Assembly: GCA_024449915.1 (NCBI GenBank)
Contig: JAMZAV010001430.1
Span: forward strand, 62,001 to 126,000
Direction of reading: 5' to 3'
Length of the DNA stretch: 64,000 nt
DNA from: Sweltsa coloradensis
Taxonomy: Eukaryota > Arthropoda > Insecta > Plecoptera > Chloroperlidae
Part shown: positions 10,331 to 20,935 of the stretch, piece by piece
Numbering within the stretch: the first letter of the stretch is position 1
Layout: the number at the start of each line of letters is the position of its first letter
Made by a program: the position numbers and the translations under genes
The notes under the pieces: model-generated
What the model saw: only the letters and a program-made list of their open reading frames with translations
The model's database searches: none
Told to the model about the DNA's origin: nothing

Positions 10331-10344
10331 TATGGGGGGAGATG
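10331..10344 (+). promoter_or_regulatory. Gypsy polypurine tract
   Basis: TATGGGGGGAGATG directly abuts the 3' LTR at 10345. A purine-rich run here is the expected plus-strand primer. Confidence 0.75.
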
Positions 10345-10438
10345 TGTAGTGTTTGGAGATTGGCAGCCCTGACGGGACACACGGAACTAGGGACCCGTGA
10401 GTGGATGTATGTATTAGAGTGATCGTAATAAACAATAG
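10345..10438 (+). repeat. Gypsy 3' LTR, first part
   Basis: First 94 bases of the 3' LTR, identical to 5943-6036. It is cut after AATAG by the Copia element. The rest follows at 15240-15287, with AATAG repeated at 15235-15239. Confidence 0.92.
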
Positions 10439-10783
10439 TGTTGGACTGTGCGCCCTTTGTTCACTCGAATGAGTAGGCTTATTAGCCCAAGTGACTTTAG
10501 CCATGCTATTGTGTTTAACTTAGGCCTAGTTTACTAGATCGCATAAGTCGATGTTTGCAAGATTGGTAGTATATTTATCGATTACGTTTCGCCCTCGTAG
10601 TAGGCCACCCCCAGAAGCAGACGTCCTTCACGGTGCAAGCAGTTACTAAAAACTCCCGCGTTTTCGAGGCGGTCTCTCATCTCTGATCGTACTAAGTAGC
10701 CTAGCTTAGTCTTTTGTATTGTGTCTCATATTATTAACTGTAAAGAATAAACGTTTCTATTCATCACCTAAAGTGTTTCATCA
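10439..10783 (+). repeat. Copia 5' LTR (345 bp)
   Basis: TG...CA ends. AATAAA is present near 10746 (AAAGAATAAACG). It differs from the 3' copy mainly by short indels (for example CCCTTT against CCCCTTT, and TATATTTATCG against TAATAGTATCG). Confidence 0.92.
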
Positions 10784-10797
10784 GGTTATGGGCCCAG
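10784..10797 (+). promoter_or_regulatory. Copia primer-binding site, initiator tRNA-Met anticodon arm
   Basis: GGTTATGGGCCCAG begins at the first base after the LTR. It is the exact complement of CUGGGCCCAUAACC, the anticodon arm of animal initiator tRNA-Met. Copia-group elements prime from a cleaved half of this tRNA rather than its 3' end. Confidence 0.9.
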
Positions 10798-10928
10798 AAC
10801 ACTTTATCTGCGCCTATAAACGAGGTTAAGGTTGACACGTACGAGTTGAGTACTTTTAATTTCCTGAAAGTAGGCCTAGGCCTAGGATAGGCCAGGATCA
10901 AGCATGGTGTTGCAGGTGTAACTCTAAA

Positions 10929-11696
10929 ATGTTGATCACCAAGTTGAATAATGCAAATTATCAACTGGGGAAAATTAAAATTAAAGGTAGTACTCATGAG
11001 GGATGGATTGTGGGATGTAGTCACCCACCCAAGCCAGACCCAGAGCCCAGTGACTGGGGAAAACTGGAATGCAAGGCCTTTGCAGCAATATGTCTCAGTG
11101 TCGAAGAGACCAGTTGCTTCATCTCGCTCAACTTGAGACGGCCAAGGAAATGTGGGCCATGCTGCAAAGTTGCATGAGAGATCCACTATTGGCACCCGGG
11201 ACTATATCTAATGCGAAAATTGTATGGGATGAGGTTTACCCAAGGTACCATGCAGGGCACCTCAAACTCCATGTGGAGGTTGTGGGTCAATTGCGGGCAT
11301 GGAAAGAAGGTCGAAGACGACGACCTAGTAGCAGTCATTTTGTGCAGTCTACCGGAGTCATACTCTACGTTAGTTACAGCCCTTGAAGGAAGAGACGAGA
11401 AAGACTTGAACTTTCGAATATGTCTCTGGCAAGTTGACCGACGAGTACCAGCGCCGTGTCGAGGCGACGCGGGACCATCGCGACAACGAGGTAGCCCTCC
11501 AGACAAATATCACAAGAGAACAAGAGGCGGGCACGTACGGCAAGCAGGGCCCAAAAAGGGGAGCAAGTCAGGTAAGGAGGAACGGGGGAATTTTTCTACT
11601 GTAAAAAGAAAGGCCATCTGAAGGCAGACTGCCTCAAGTACAAAACACATCTAGGCGGGTTAAAGGAGAAAGCTAACTGCATGGTACGCAGCCAGG
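10929..11696 (+). pseudogene. Copia gag, frame-broken
   Basis: Fragments in all three frames give a Copia gag: KLNNANYQLGKIK at the N-terminus, then HLAQLETAKEMWAMLQS, LCSLPESYSTLVTALEGR and a basic region. A zinc knuckle is encoded at about 11590-11635 (FFYCKKKGHLKADC). Its first cysteine codon reads Phe, so CCHC is degenerate. Breaks occur about every 100-150 bases. Gag would package the RNA; this copy cannot make it. Confidence 0.8.
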
Positions 11697-12700
11697 ATGT
11701 TGGCAGCAGTGCAGCACCCCAGCACCCCTTTTGCGGTATGGAGCAGTATACACAAGGACCAGGCCGACCGCTGGTATGTGGACTCAGGAGCTACGAGCCA
11801 CATGACAAGCAAAAAAAGGTTCTTTACTGTGTTGCATGATGTAAAGACCCGGGTTTATATTTGGCAGACAACTCAACGATCTCTGCGGAAGGAATCGGTA
11901 GGGGTGGTTGTCGTGCAACACTCCAAACGGTAAGGTGGAACAAGTATACCTCAAGGATGTGCTGTACATTCCGGAACTGGATGGCGGGTTTGTTATCGGT
12001 TCAATGTGCAACTCGTAGTGGGTACACGGTGACGTTCGGGGGATGCCACCTGCCAGATAACTCACAAGACGGTGTCATTGCAACCGCTGAACTTGACGGG
12101 ACACTTTTCAGGCTCAAGTGCAAAACGGGGCAAGGGACGCAGCTTTGTGTGCACGCAGCCAAGTATGCATGCATCGATGGCACCGACGCTTAGGTCACCG
12201 GGATCCAGCTGCAATTAAGAAGCTGTTCACGGAGGGACTGGCCCTAGGCTTTACACATTGGCAAATGTGACGCAAAGGTGGAGCGGACTGTTGCATGAGG
12301 GGAAAGTTAACCCAACTACCATTCCCAACGAGCGAGACCAGAGCTACCAAGCCCGGTGAACTGATACATAGTGACGTCTGTGGACCGATGCCGATCACAA
12401 CGCCGAGCGGGCATAGATATATGGTAATTTTTATCGATGGACTACTCACGCTTACGTTCGTCCGTCTTCTTAAGTCCAAGGATGAAGCGGCAAATGTTGT
12501 AAAGGAATATCGCTATGGTTCACACTAAGTAAAAACATAGGCCCACCATTTTCCGCACAGACAACGGGAAAGAATACGTCAACAGGGATCTGCAGGATTT
12601 CTTCAAGCGTGAGGGGATCCAGCAACAGTTCAGGGGTCCCCAAAACACGCCTCAACAAAATGGCGTGGCCGAGCGTAAGAATCGCTCTTAGTTAAAGATG
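11697..12700 (+). pseudogene. Copia protease and integrase core, frame-broken
   Basis: The protease motif WYVDSGATSHM lies near 11772-11804. The integrase follows: a RLGHRDPAAIKK-type zinc region near 12185-12215, then ELIHSDVCGPM near 12358, FRTDNGKEYVN near 12552, and GVAERKNRS near 12662. D, D and E of the catalytic triad are all visible, but in different frames. An in-frame TAG follows the catalytic E region at about 12690. Confidence 0.82.
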
Positions 12701-14812
12701 GCAAAATGCATGTTGTTGGATGCGGGAAATTCCTGAAAGATTTTGGGGAGAGCGTGTGTGCCGCGGCATATCTTCAGAATCGTTTACCGAGCCGAAGCGT
12801 GGACAAGACACCTTGCGAACTTTGGGATGGCAAAAAGCCCGACTTAAGCCACATCAGATTTTTTGGGGTAAAAGTGTATTCCTTGTCCCAAACAAAAACG
12901 CAAGAAAGGGGATGATAAGGCCATCTTGGGCGTGCTCATAGGGTATGACACGCCTCCAAAGGTTACCGTCTGTTGGACGTTTAAAACCAACAAAGGTGGG
13001 TAAGTCGTTCCCGTTTCGCATCATCAAGATGGACGAGCAGAACAATCCACACATCGTTTAAGAAGTGGTGGAATCAGTCTTCTGCCAGAAGGGGGAAAAG
13101 GACGGGGGGCTTCGTCAACATCTTGAGGACGCGGAGGAGGATTCGAAGGAGGCCACCGAGTTGACTCAGCAAGAGCCTACAGCGGCAGAAACAACTGTCA
13201 ACGATCAGCAGATTGTTACTCCAGCACCACGTCAATCACAGAGACCGAATAAAGGAAAAACCCACCCAAAAAAAAACTTTCGTATAAAGTAAGAGTGGAC
13301 CAACCACGTGAGCCATCCTCATGGAAACAAGTCATGGAGCTACCAAGAACGCGGAAAAGAAGAATGGGTGTTGGCCGCAGAAGAGGAAATGTCAGCTCTT
13401 AAAGAACGTGGAGTGTGGGAGATTGCCAAACTCCCTCCCGGCCGCCGGGCAGTCTCATCCAAGTGGGTATTCAAGACTAAACTAGATGCAAATGGTGACG
13501 TCAACACTTTCAAAGCGCGGCTAGTGGCGAGAGGATTCTCGCAGCGGTATGGTGAGGACTACGACGAGACGTTTGCGCCAGTGGTCAAGCACGAGACAGT
13601 GCGCGTGCTGCTCAGCGTGGGGCTATTCGCCAGTTGCATGTACGGCACCTTGACGTCAAGTCAGCGTACCTAAATGGAGATCTGGAAGAGGAGCTTTACA
13701 TGGAACAACCACCGGGTTTTGAGGAACCAGGCAAGGAGCACATGGTATTGCGACTAAAGCGCAGTATCTACGGGCTCAAACAATCGGCACGAGCATGGAA
13801 CAAGAAGGCCACAGAAGCACTGGCAAAATCTTGGTTTCGAGCGCGGAAAAGCTGATTCATGTCTCTTCATGAAAAAAGGGAAACGACCGGTAGTACCACC
13901 CATGTGCTGTTGTACGTAGAGACTTACTGGTAGCCGGGGGGAATCTGAAGAGGTCGTTCAGGGCATTTGTGCGCAGTATAAACGAGCATTTCACGACCAA
14001 GGATTTAGGTGAAGGGCTCACTATTTGGGGATCCAGATCGAGCGAGAAACAGACGGTTCGTTCCTTATCCATCAACGAACTAAGATAGTCCAACTTTTAG
14101 AAGAGCAAGGGATGCTGGAGACGAAGCCTTCTGCCACGCCAATGGGAAACAAATTATTTGTCTTCCATGGAAGAACCCAGCGTCAAGTTGCCGAATAACA
14201 CAAAGTATCGACAAGTTATTGGATCACTCCTGTACATAGCTACAGTGTCCAGACCGGACATTGCGGTTAGCTGTCAGCTTCTGAGCCGACATGTGGAGTC
14301 ACCCACAGAACGCGACTGGAAATCGGTGAAGCGGGTAATGCGTTACCTGGCCGGGACCCTCGATGCGAAACTGCGCCTGTCTGCAAGGAGTGAGCTCAAG
14401 CTGCAAAGGGGACGTGGACGCTGGACTGGGCCGGTGACACCACCGACGAAAATCGACTAGCGGATACATCTTCCTATTGGGGGAGAGCACAGTATCGTGG
14501 TCGAGTCGCAAGCAGACGATCGTCGCATTGTCGTCCACCGAGGCAGAATATGTCGCGGCTGCGAATGCCTGTCAAGAGCTGTTGTGGTTACATCAACTGC
14601 TGGACGACGTAGGGGTACCAGTACAAGGAGCAACAAAGATCTTTGAGGACAACCAAGGCTGTATTCGCTTGATCGAGTCAGATCGGTGCAGCGCTAGGGC
14701 GAAGCAAAATCGCAGTTTAAGCACCATCTCATCCGAGATCTGCGAGAGGTTGGCATCGTGGATGTGCAGTACTGCCCAACCGAACACATGACTGCGGACA
14801 TGAGACTAAGCC
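12701..14812 (+). pseudogene. Copia integrase C-terminus, RT and RNase H, frame-broken
   Basis: Recognisable pieces are AAYLQNRLPSRSVDKTPCEL (integrase tail), VSSKWVFKTKLDANGDV with KARLVARGFSQ (RT start), LDVKSAYLNGDL and YGLKQSARAW (RT core), and GSLLYIATVSRPDI. RNase H ends with WSSRKQTIVALSSTEAEYVA and FEDNQGCIRL. The catalytic region near 13913-13930 reads YVETYW then stop in one frame, so the YVDD box is itself damaged by a base change or indel. The element cannot be autonomous as assembled. Confidence 0.85.
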
Positions 14813-14872
14813 AGTGTCAAGAGAACTATTAAAGCGGTTTGCTTCACAAGCCCAGCTAGTGTTTAGCGAGTG

Positions 14873-14889
14873 AAGACGGCGAGAAGGGG
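14873..14889 (+). promoter_or_regulatory. Copia polypurine tract
   Basis: GAAGACGGCGAGAAGGGG-type purine run ends directly before the 3' LTR at 14890. Confidence 0.7.
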
Positions 14890-15234
14890 TGTTGGACTGT
14901 GCGCCCCTTTGTTCACTCGAATGAGTAGGCTTATTAGCCCAAGTGACTTTAGCCATGCTATTGTGTTTAACTTAGGCCTAGTTTACTAGATCGCATAAGT
15001 CGATGTTTGCAAGATTGGTAGTAATAGTATCGATTACGTTTCGACCTCTGTAGTAGGCCACGCCCAGAAGCAGACGTCCTTCACGGTGCAAGCAGTTACT
15101 ACAACTCCCGCGTTTTCGAGGCGTCTCTCATCTCTGATCGTACTAAGTAGCCTAGCTTAGTCTTTTGTATTGTGTCTCATATTATTAACTGTAAAGAATA
15201 AACGTTTCTATTCATCACCTAAAGTGTTTCATCA
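14890..15234 (+). repeat. Copia 3' LTR (345 bp)
   Basis: Same length and ends as 10439-10783 and followed by AATAG, the target duplication. Differences include several in base runs. Confidence 0.92.
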
Positions 15235-15287
15235 AATAGATTAACAGTAAAGTGTCTCTTGTGATTACCGGTACCTTACATCCTACA
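15235..15287 (+). repeat. Gypsy 3' LTR, last part
   Basis: AATAG duplicate plus the last 48 bases of the LTR, ending CCTACA. Then CTGTT, the Gypsy target duplication, and the Penelope ORF resumes. Confidence 0.92.
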
Positions 15288-15625
15288 CTGTTGTGTTGCA
15301 AAATAATAGTCAAGCTCCTGTTCCACCACAAATTCTGAAAACAGTAGGCTTAGTTCTTGATTACTATCCGAATTTGTCCGAAAAAGTCAGACGTCTTCTA
15401 TCTCCTTTTGGGATTCGTACTGTTTTTCAATCACCTACTACCCTAAGAAGAATATTAACAGTTACTAAACCCAAGAACAAAACCCAATTGTCCAAGAATG
15501 CTGTTTACTCAATACCTTGTCAAGGTGTGATGCCGCGTACATTGGAGAGACCAAGAGACCTCTTGAGGTTAGGTTGAAGGAGCATAAGAACAACGTCACG
15601 CAGCATAAAGTATGTTCCTCTAGAT

Positions 15626-17170
15626 TGTAGCGGACCCCGTCTCCCTACCCCTGGCACGTGTCTAGGGGTAATAACTTACTTGCTTGATGTTCAACAAATC
15701 AATAAGGAGGGTAATGGAGAGGAGACTACCATCAGAATCTTGTTCTCCTTACTTGCGGTGTGTATGTATGAGTAGGCACGGGATACTTGCATACCCAACA
15801 ATACCTGGTGAGTGTGCAGGCACGGGATACTTGCGTACCCGACAATACCTGGAGTGCGAGTATAGGCACGGGACGCTTGCACGCCCGACAATACCTTGTG
15901 TGCGTGTGTGGATACGGGATACTTGCGTACCCAACAATACCCCATGTGAGTGTGTAAGTGATGTGTAGCCTGCTTAGCAATGAGAACGAAAAGATGAATA
16001 GGATACCGGAAAAAATCACTTGAAAAGTTGGTATTGATTTCAAACACTTTTTAATATGAGAAAAAATACTTTGAATTAATAACACTTTTGAATTTAACAC
16101 TTTGAATACTGAAAGCTAACCCGAAAATAAAAGCTGGCAATTTGTACTTTATTCTATGCTAACTGTTTAAATGAAAGACCAAGTCCCTATGTGGGCTCTC
16201 TGTGGCCGCGAGCTATTTAACATTGAGCTCGAGTATCAACTCGTACTGGGTGACCATCCTGGGCTACTGTGAAGTGAAACACTCGTCCGTGTCTTTCACT
16301 GCCCGCCCTCTATCAGGAGTCCTGCCACAGTCAAAGAGCGGGAGCTCCGAGAGTGCTGGATGAGAGTCCTGAGTACGAGTCGAGACTGACTTCTCCGAGG
16401 CTGTGCGCGCCTGTTTATAGTGCCCGCCACGTCCAAGTAGGAGGAGGGGTGGAAATGGAGGGGATAGCGCCTAGTTCGTGAAGCGAGCGCTGTTGACCAG
16501 AGACGAGTTTTACGTCATGCTCCAAGTAAGGGGAGTGGGGGGAATGGCGCATGCGCGCTACCATTTCGTGAAGCGAGCACGTTGCGTCGTCTTCTGTAGA
16601 GACGGGTTTTAGGTTGGTGATACTGATACATTTAGTTCCATATTGCCAACTGTACAAAATATGTATGGAGGTAAGATTCATTCTCGAACCTGTGATTCGA
16701 GAATCCGACACATGGTTATAATAGTCTACATGTTTATTAAATGTCACTACAAATTAATGTAGACAAACAAAATATAAAAGCAAATGCAGAGTATAACATT
16801 TAACTAATGTAACACTCCTTGCATTGTCCATTAAATAGTAATTAAATAAAAATACACTACAGTAGGCCCTATGAAATATGGGCGCATATAATAAAATAAT
16901 AAATTAATACATACAGAACAAATGACATACCTTGTTATAGTTGTTTTCTTAAACGTCAGCTAATTATTTAGTCTTGAGTATGCGTTTTATTTAACTATAA
17001 TAGTATATTATGACACACAATTTTAAATAATGGAGCGACAATTTGAACACAACAAAAACCTTCCCGAGAATACAGCACAGTAAGTTGGCAGTGCTGCTAC
17101 CTGTGGGGACCTTGGTGAGGCGTTTAAGCGCCTCATTCAAACAGGCTGGCGCGAGGGCCGGGTTGTTACA
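15626..17170. mobile_element. Putative solo LTR, about 1.55 kb, inserted in Penelope
   Basis: The segment interrupts the Penelope plus copy between CCTCTAGAT and TAGCAGAGCATG. It starts TGTAGCGGACC, ends GGGTTGTTACA and is flanked by AGAT (15622-15625 and 17171-17174). The ends match the LTR pattern TG...CA, with TGTARC/GTTACA as a short imperfect inverted end. No ORF. A second segment at 50495-52444 has like ends (TGTAGC...GTTATA on its minus strand) and a 4-bp duplication. Alternative: a non-LTR DNA transposon with 4- or 5-bp TSD. Confidence 0.65.
15775..15956 (+). repeat. Minisatellite, about 45 bp x 4, inside the putative LTR
   Basis: Four imperfect copies begin GGCACGGGATACTTGC, GGCACGGGATACTTGC, GGCACGGGACGCTTGC and GATACGGGATACTTGC (15775, 15819, 15865, 15911). 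Each has an (A/G)CCC(A/G)ACAATACC block. Each unit contains GGGATACTTGC...GTACCC, a short potential stem. Confidence 0.85.
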
Positions 17171-18248
17171 AGATTAGCAGAGCATGTTTAAGAAAATTAC
17201 CATTATATGGATTGGAACAACTCATCCATTATCCTTCATGAAGCCAATCCACATAAACGTAAACTGAAAGAGGCTGCATTGATGTCTGTTAGTAATAATT
17301 TAATAAGTGAACCTAGCATTGATTTTCCTGGAATTTGGAAAGTTTTTGTAACTAATAAGCCATAATGTTTCTTCTTCTTGTTTGTTTTGTAAATTTCATA
17401 ATTTCTTTTATGTTACAACAACAACTACAACCACATTTATTATTATGATTATTTGGTGGATTGGTGTAATTTGTTTTGTTTAGTTGGCATTGTTTGTTTG
17501 TTTTAAAGCCCATTCTGTTGTCTTGTTTCAACTGTCATTAAAAACCTGATGAAGGAGGTTGATTAACCTTTGAAATATCGTAATCTTTGTTTTATTTTGA
17601 GTAGTGTATAGTCCTAAAAACATCATGATCTTAAACCTGACCTACTCTAAAATTGTTTCACCTTTGTAATAGGTGTTATAAGTCGAAGAATTTTTTTTTA
17701 AATAAAAAAAAAATCGTAAAATTAAGATTTTCACGAGAAATAATTTTTCGATTGCGCTCAAACACGTGGCAGTTCAAGTTCAGAGATTTCGAAGGCCTCC
17801 AGAAAATTTCATCGCAATTGGATTATCGGTTTACCCAGAATCGTGTTAACAGACAGACAAAAATACAAAAAGAAAGAAAAAAAAACATTCCGAATTTTTT
17901 TCTCCAGTGTAGTGAAATGGAATCTTCACTTTGCTCTTCCAATAATTAATAAATCAACAAAATATATAGAATACTGTCCTATTGCTTTTTGTGTTTTCCC
18001 TTTGCTTGTTTGATAGTTGCTCCTTAGCTCCTCCCACATTTGCAGACTCTTTAATTGTTGGATATATTTATCATTATCATAAAAGTGCAGAAAAGCACTC
18101 TCAGGGACTAGGATGTTCAAAAAAAAATTCGCTTTTGGCGAAAAGGCTTCCGGCGGCCCTTCGGGTGCATTCGCTACGCATGGTGCCTTTATAAGCATGC
18201 TTCGGTCCCGGAATTGTACTTTCCACAGTTGGGAACCCTAAGTACACC

Positions 18249-18700
18249 CCCCCTTTCTCCTATAACCTAGCAACTTTTTTGAGGGCTCCTCGGGTCAATT
18301 TTTTAGATCATTCTTCTGAGTGTTTTAGACAAAATTCACGGCCCTATCACTTAACCCGTGACTGGTAGGCTAATCCTCCCAGCGCAGTGAGTAAATTTGT
18401 GAAAAAAAGACAAAGGGTACAAAATCTGGTTAGATATACATGGTGATGTATATTTTTTTTATTAAAATTTGGACTTTCATTTACAATATGTATTAATTTT
18501 GTTATCTTAGGATCAAATTTAGTTTGATTTTTGAATTTTTGAATATTTGAAAAATGCAATTTTTTCACCCCCTTCCACCCCCTTAACCGGATGGATTTTT
18601 TCATGGCTCCTCGAGGCAATTTTCTTATAATATTGTTCTGAGTATACAATCCAAAATTCACGCCTCTACCACAAAACCCCTAATTGTTCTTGTATTTTCC
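18249..18700. repeat. Right arm of the foldback element, outer part
   Basis: 18249-18441 is the reverse complement of 354-545. From about 18421 the DNA starts over: 18421-18700 resembles the series 3737-3914 plus 18249-18370 (for example GGCTCCTCG at 18283 and again near 18604). The arm therefore also has a diverged higher-order repeat of roughly 350 bp. Confidence 0.7.
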
Positions 18701-20192
18701 TTTAATCCGCTTGACTACTAGAAGTCTAATCTACACTGAAAACATGTTGTAAAATAAAAATATGCAAACATACGGTAACTTACAAACTAGGCCTACATTT
18801 TAATTGAATGTAAATAAAGCATTGATCATAAATGGTTTCAAGTAGGCCTAATTATATTTTATTTTTCTCTCGTAACATAATTAGTCTCAGAATATAACCT
18901 GGCACTCGTCAAGGTCAAGCTAGAGCATGCACACCAACGTTGACAATTTACACACAACCAACGTTGACATAGTTTATTTGGTCATGTTATTGTGATATTT
19001 TATTTTATAAATTAACATTTTAGTACTGTATAAGTTATAAACTAGGAAACGCTTAGTTGGACGCGTTGATAAGCGAGCACGTGCTATAGCTAGACCCACA
19101 TTGGAATTTTTAAAATTTTAAAATTTGCGACGTTCACTGTCCACGGGGCCATGTTTCCAATATTATTTATTATTGGCAAGGTAGGCCTATTTGGGTAAAC
19201 CTTTACTAAAATCCACCGCATCTAGAGGACCTTGACATCATTTCTTTGGGAAAAACTAAATAAGTATTTTGGTAACAAATAATTACACTGCTTCCTAATA
19301 TTATTTTGATTACTTCCTAGGTGGCAGTGCCATAGTGCGAACCTCGTGTGACTTTTCGTTGCCATGGTAACGTTACTTTGTTATATGTAAATTTCCATCT
19401 ACATACTTATCGGATCAAAATAAAATTAACATTATTCGTGAGCCGGACGGACAGTCTAAATGATTTGACCACCTCAGATTTTTGTCGCCGTTGAGTTTGA
19501 AAAAAAAAAACTTTCGATCAACTTTAATGTAACTTTTTAACCTTTTTGAACGATTTTGCCCAACTATGGCATTCAATCGGGAACGAAGCTTGCGGATGGT
19601 CAAAATTTTCAACTCGATCCCAGCCTCCGTTCTAACGTTATGGCGAGACATACACAAAAAAAAAAAAAACAGTGACTATTTTTTCCGGCAGAGTCAAATG
19701 GAAACGCTCGCCTAATAAAGTAGTTAATTCCACATTTATGGCATTTTTAAAAATAATGATTTGTGAATTTGTTGTGAAAGAATTGTGGTTACAAATGTCT
19801 TTTGCCTTGTTATTTTTTTTATTTTTTTGTAGGCTAATTAATATTTTGCATTCACTTTTTCATATTAGGTACCGGTAATTAACATATTAAACATGCCATT
19901 TAAAACAAAGACAATATATGAATGCTAGAGCAACAGAAAGAGTATCAGCCCCTTAGTATTTTCGTACCTATTGCCCTGCTACACAAAATCCCCACATTAC
20001 AAAAGAACGTATCATGTTAAAATCATATCAAATTAATACAACATAATATTAAAAAAAAAAAAAAAAAAAAAAAATCTTAATAGCCTACCAATGTTGAAAC
20101 ATCTGTGACTTTTTTTTGTATTGTTGCTTTATTCATGATTAGAGCTCTTTTGCTTGGTTACAGATTGTTGAGTTCAGTATTTCCCGTTATTA

Positions 20193-20224
<32 letters not shown>

Positions 20225-20290
20225 AAATCAAACAAACAATCAAACAAATCAAAAAGTCTACTATATATTTTTTACAGATAAGAAATATAT
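18701..20290. other. Non-coding DNA with scattered repeat debris
   Basis: No gene supported. A block at 19042-19080 (CTAGGAAACGC, GCGTT, then ATAAGCGAGC) matches the 3' module of the Helentron-like family on the minus strand. 19430-19665 has a poly-A-flanked segment with a GGACGGACAG block similar to that family's 5' region. TAGGCCTA-type motifs recur. A-run at 20050-20073. Confidence 0.45.
20190..20223. repeat. (ATT)n microsatellite
   Basis: About ten ATT units follow TTAATTATT. Confidence 0.9.
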
Positions 20291-20319
20291 TTGAACTTAA
20301 GGTCCTATGAACTATATAT

Positions 20320-20640
20320 TTTGCTTTACTTCAGTCAAGCTTTGAATATGGCATTTTTGGATGGGGTGGGGTGCAGAATGTACATCTTAACTCTTTATCA
20401 ATTATTCAAAAACTAGCCCTTAAAGCAATGATGAACAACCTAAGATTTCTCTTCCCTTTATTACCTTTGATCAGCACAGGTTCCTTGCGAAATAGCCATT
20501 ATATATTAAAAAATATTCTCCCTTTATCATAAAAATTTCAAGACTTTAAACAGCTGAATCTGTCTGGTTTCAGGTTCTAAAAAATATAGGCTTTTCAACT
20601 ACAGGAACAATGGATTATTCCTACCTATGAAAAACACTCG
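20320..20640 (+). pseudogene. LINE relic, C-terminal part of an RT ORF
   Basis: Frame text LLQSSFEYGIFGWGGVQNVH then LNSLSIIQKLALKAMMNNLR resembles the post-RT segment of CR1/Jockey-like LINEs (pattern 'Y-G-I-x-x-W-G ... L-x-x-I-Q-K-x-A-L-K-x-I'). It is not open over its length. No RT catalytic box remains. It is an old fragment whose clade is not decided. Confidence 0.45.
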
Positions 20641-20935
20641 TCTGTGTCAAGACATGTTTCTGTTCTATGGACCGTTAATACTAGTAGGCCTACTACCTTA
20701 CCCTGAAAAATGTTTGTTTCTTTCTCTCTGTTCTTTGTTAAAAATAACTTGAGAAATGGCTCTTTGAAAAGGGATTTAATACAATAATACCTGCCATCAG
20801 TTCTAGCCTATACTTGTTCAACTAGGTGTGTCTAATTATGGTCCCAGGTCCAGTCCAAGTCCACTCTGTTAAAGTCCTATACTATCGCTCCAGTCGAGCT
20901 TACCTGACCGGCAAAAGTCAAAACTACCTAGAAGT

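Larger units (their letters stand above)
10439..15234 (+). mobile_element. Ty1/Copia LTR retrotransposon, nested in the Gypsy 3' LTR
   Basis: A 4.8-kb element with 345-bp LTRs that start TGTTGGACTG and end TTTCATCA. The duplication AATAG flanks it (10434-10438 and 15235-15239). The order gag, protease, integrase, RT, RNase H is the Copia order. The primer site matches the anticodon arm of initiator tRNA-Met, as in Drosophila copia. The coding region is broken by many single-base shifts. The LTRs differ at roughly ten places. Confidence 0.93.
5943..15287 (+). mobile_element. Ty3/Gypsy LTR retrotransposon (with a Copia inserted in its 3' LTR)
   Basis: LTRs start TGTAGTG and end CCTACA. The 5-bp duplication CTGTT flanks it (5938-5942 and 15288-15292), and the Penelope ORF closes when it is removed. 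Without the Copia insert its length is about 4.55 kb. Domain order gag, protease, RT, RNase H, integrase is that of Ty3/Gypsy. The two LTRs are 142 bp each and look identical by eye, which implies a recent insertion. The internal ORF nevertheless has several single-base frame breaks. Confidence 0.93.
5628..17365 (+). pseudogene. Penelope-like ORF, plus copy, broken in three pieces
   Basis: Pieces at 5628-5942, 15288-15625 and 17171-17365 match the minus copy almost base for base. Piece 1 carries the RT thumb region (EEERDASLPFLDLLISKVDT). Piece 2 runs to the start of the GIY-YIG domain, where one base change or indel after SIPCQ spoils the frame. Piece 3 holds the C-terminus, ending WKVFVTNKP. 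The gaps are the Gypsy element (TSD CTGTT) and the putative solo LTR (TSD AGAT). A short inserted AAGCCAATCCAC string at about 17241 is absent from the other copy. Confidence 0.85.
4394..17669. mobile_element. Penelope-like element, head-to-head double copy
   Basis: The segment is flanked by a 13-bp direct duplication, TAGGTGTTATAAG (4381-4393 and 17670-17682). Inside, a minus-strand copy (4394 to about 5610) and a plus-strand copy (about 5628-17669) face away from a centre near 5610, so both 3' ends point outward. Their tails are mirror images, including the CATCATGATC block. Penelope-like elements are known for inverted and partly duplicated structures. The plus copy is split by a Gypsy element and a putative solo LTR. 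Confidence 0.85.
4200..17942 (-). mobile_element. Helentron/HINE-like element, copy 2, split by Penelope
   Basis: The 3' module lies at 4200-4240: AAACGC, GCGTT, then GGTGGATGAGCG. The body up to 4393 has the family blocks TTGCGCTCAAA and AAGCATGTAGG. The body resumes at 17670, with the sequence for CGTGGCAG and the GTCTGTCTGT block, and ends near TTGGAAGAGC at 17942. The terminal CTAG is degenerate here (CTTTG). The break is exactly where the Penelope-like insertion and its 13-bp duplication lie. Confidence 0.6.
3915..18240. mobile_element. hAT-like non-autonomous element, split by later insertions
   Basis: It starts TAGGGTTCCCAACCGT and ends ACAGTTGGGAACCCTA, a 16-bp inverted repeat with one mismatch. 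It is flanked on both sides by the 8-bp duplication AGTACACC (3907-3914 and 18241-18248). The foldback arm reads continuously across when it is removed. TIRs of this type with 8-bp TSDs define hAT elements. Its own DNA is only 3915-4199 and 17943-18240, about 580 bp with no transposase, so it is a MITE. Everything between is nested insertions. Confidence 0.85.

Noticed and set aside
15684..16100. Several overlapping ORFs on both strands
   Set aside because: They arise from the 45-bp tandem repeat (a multiple of three only by chance in parts) and have repeat-coded cysteine/tyrosine patterns.
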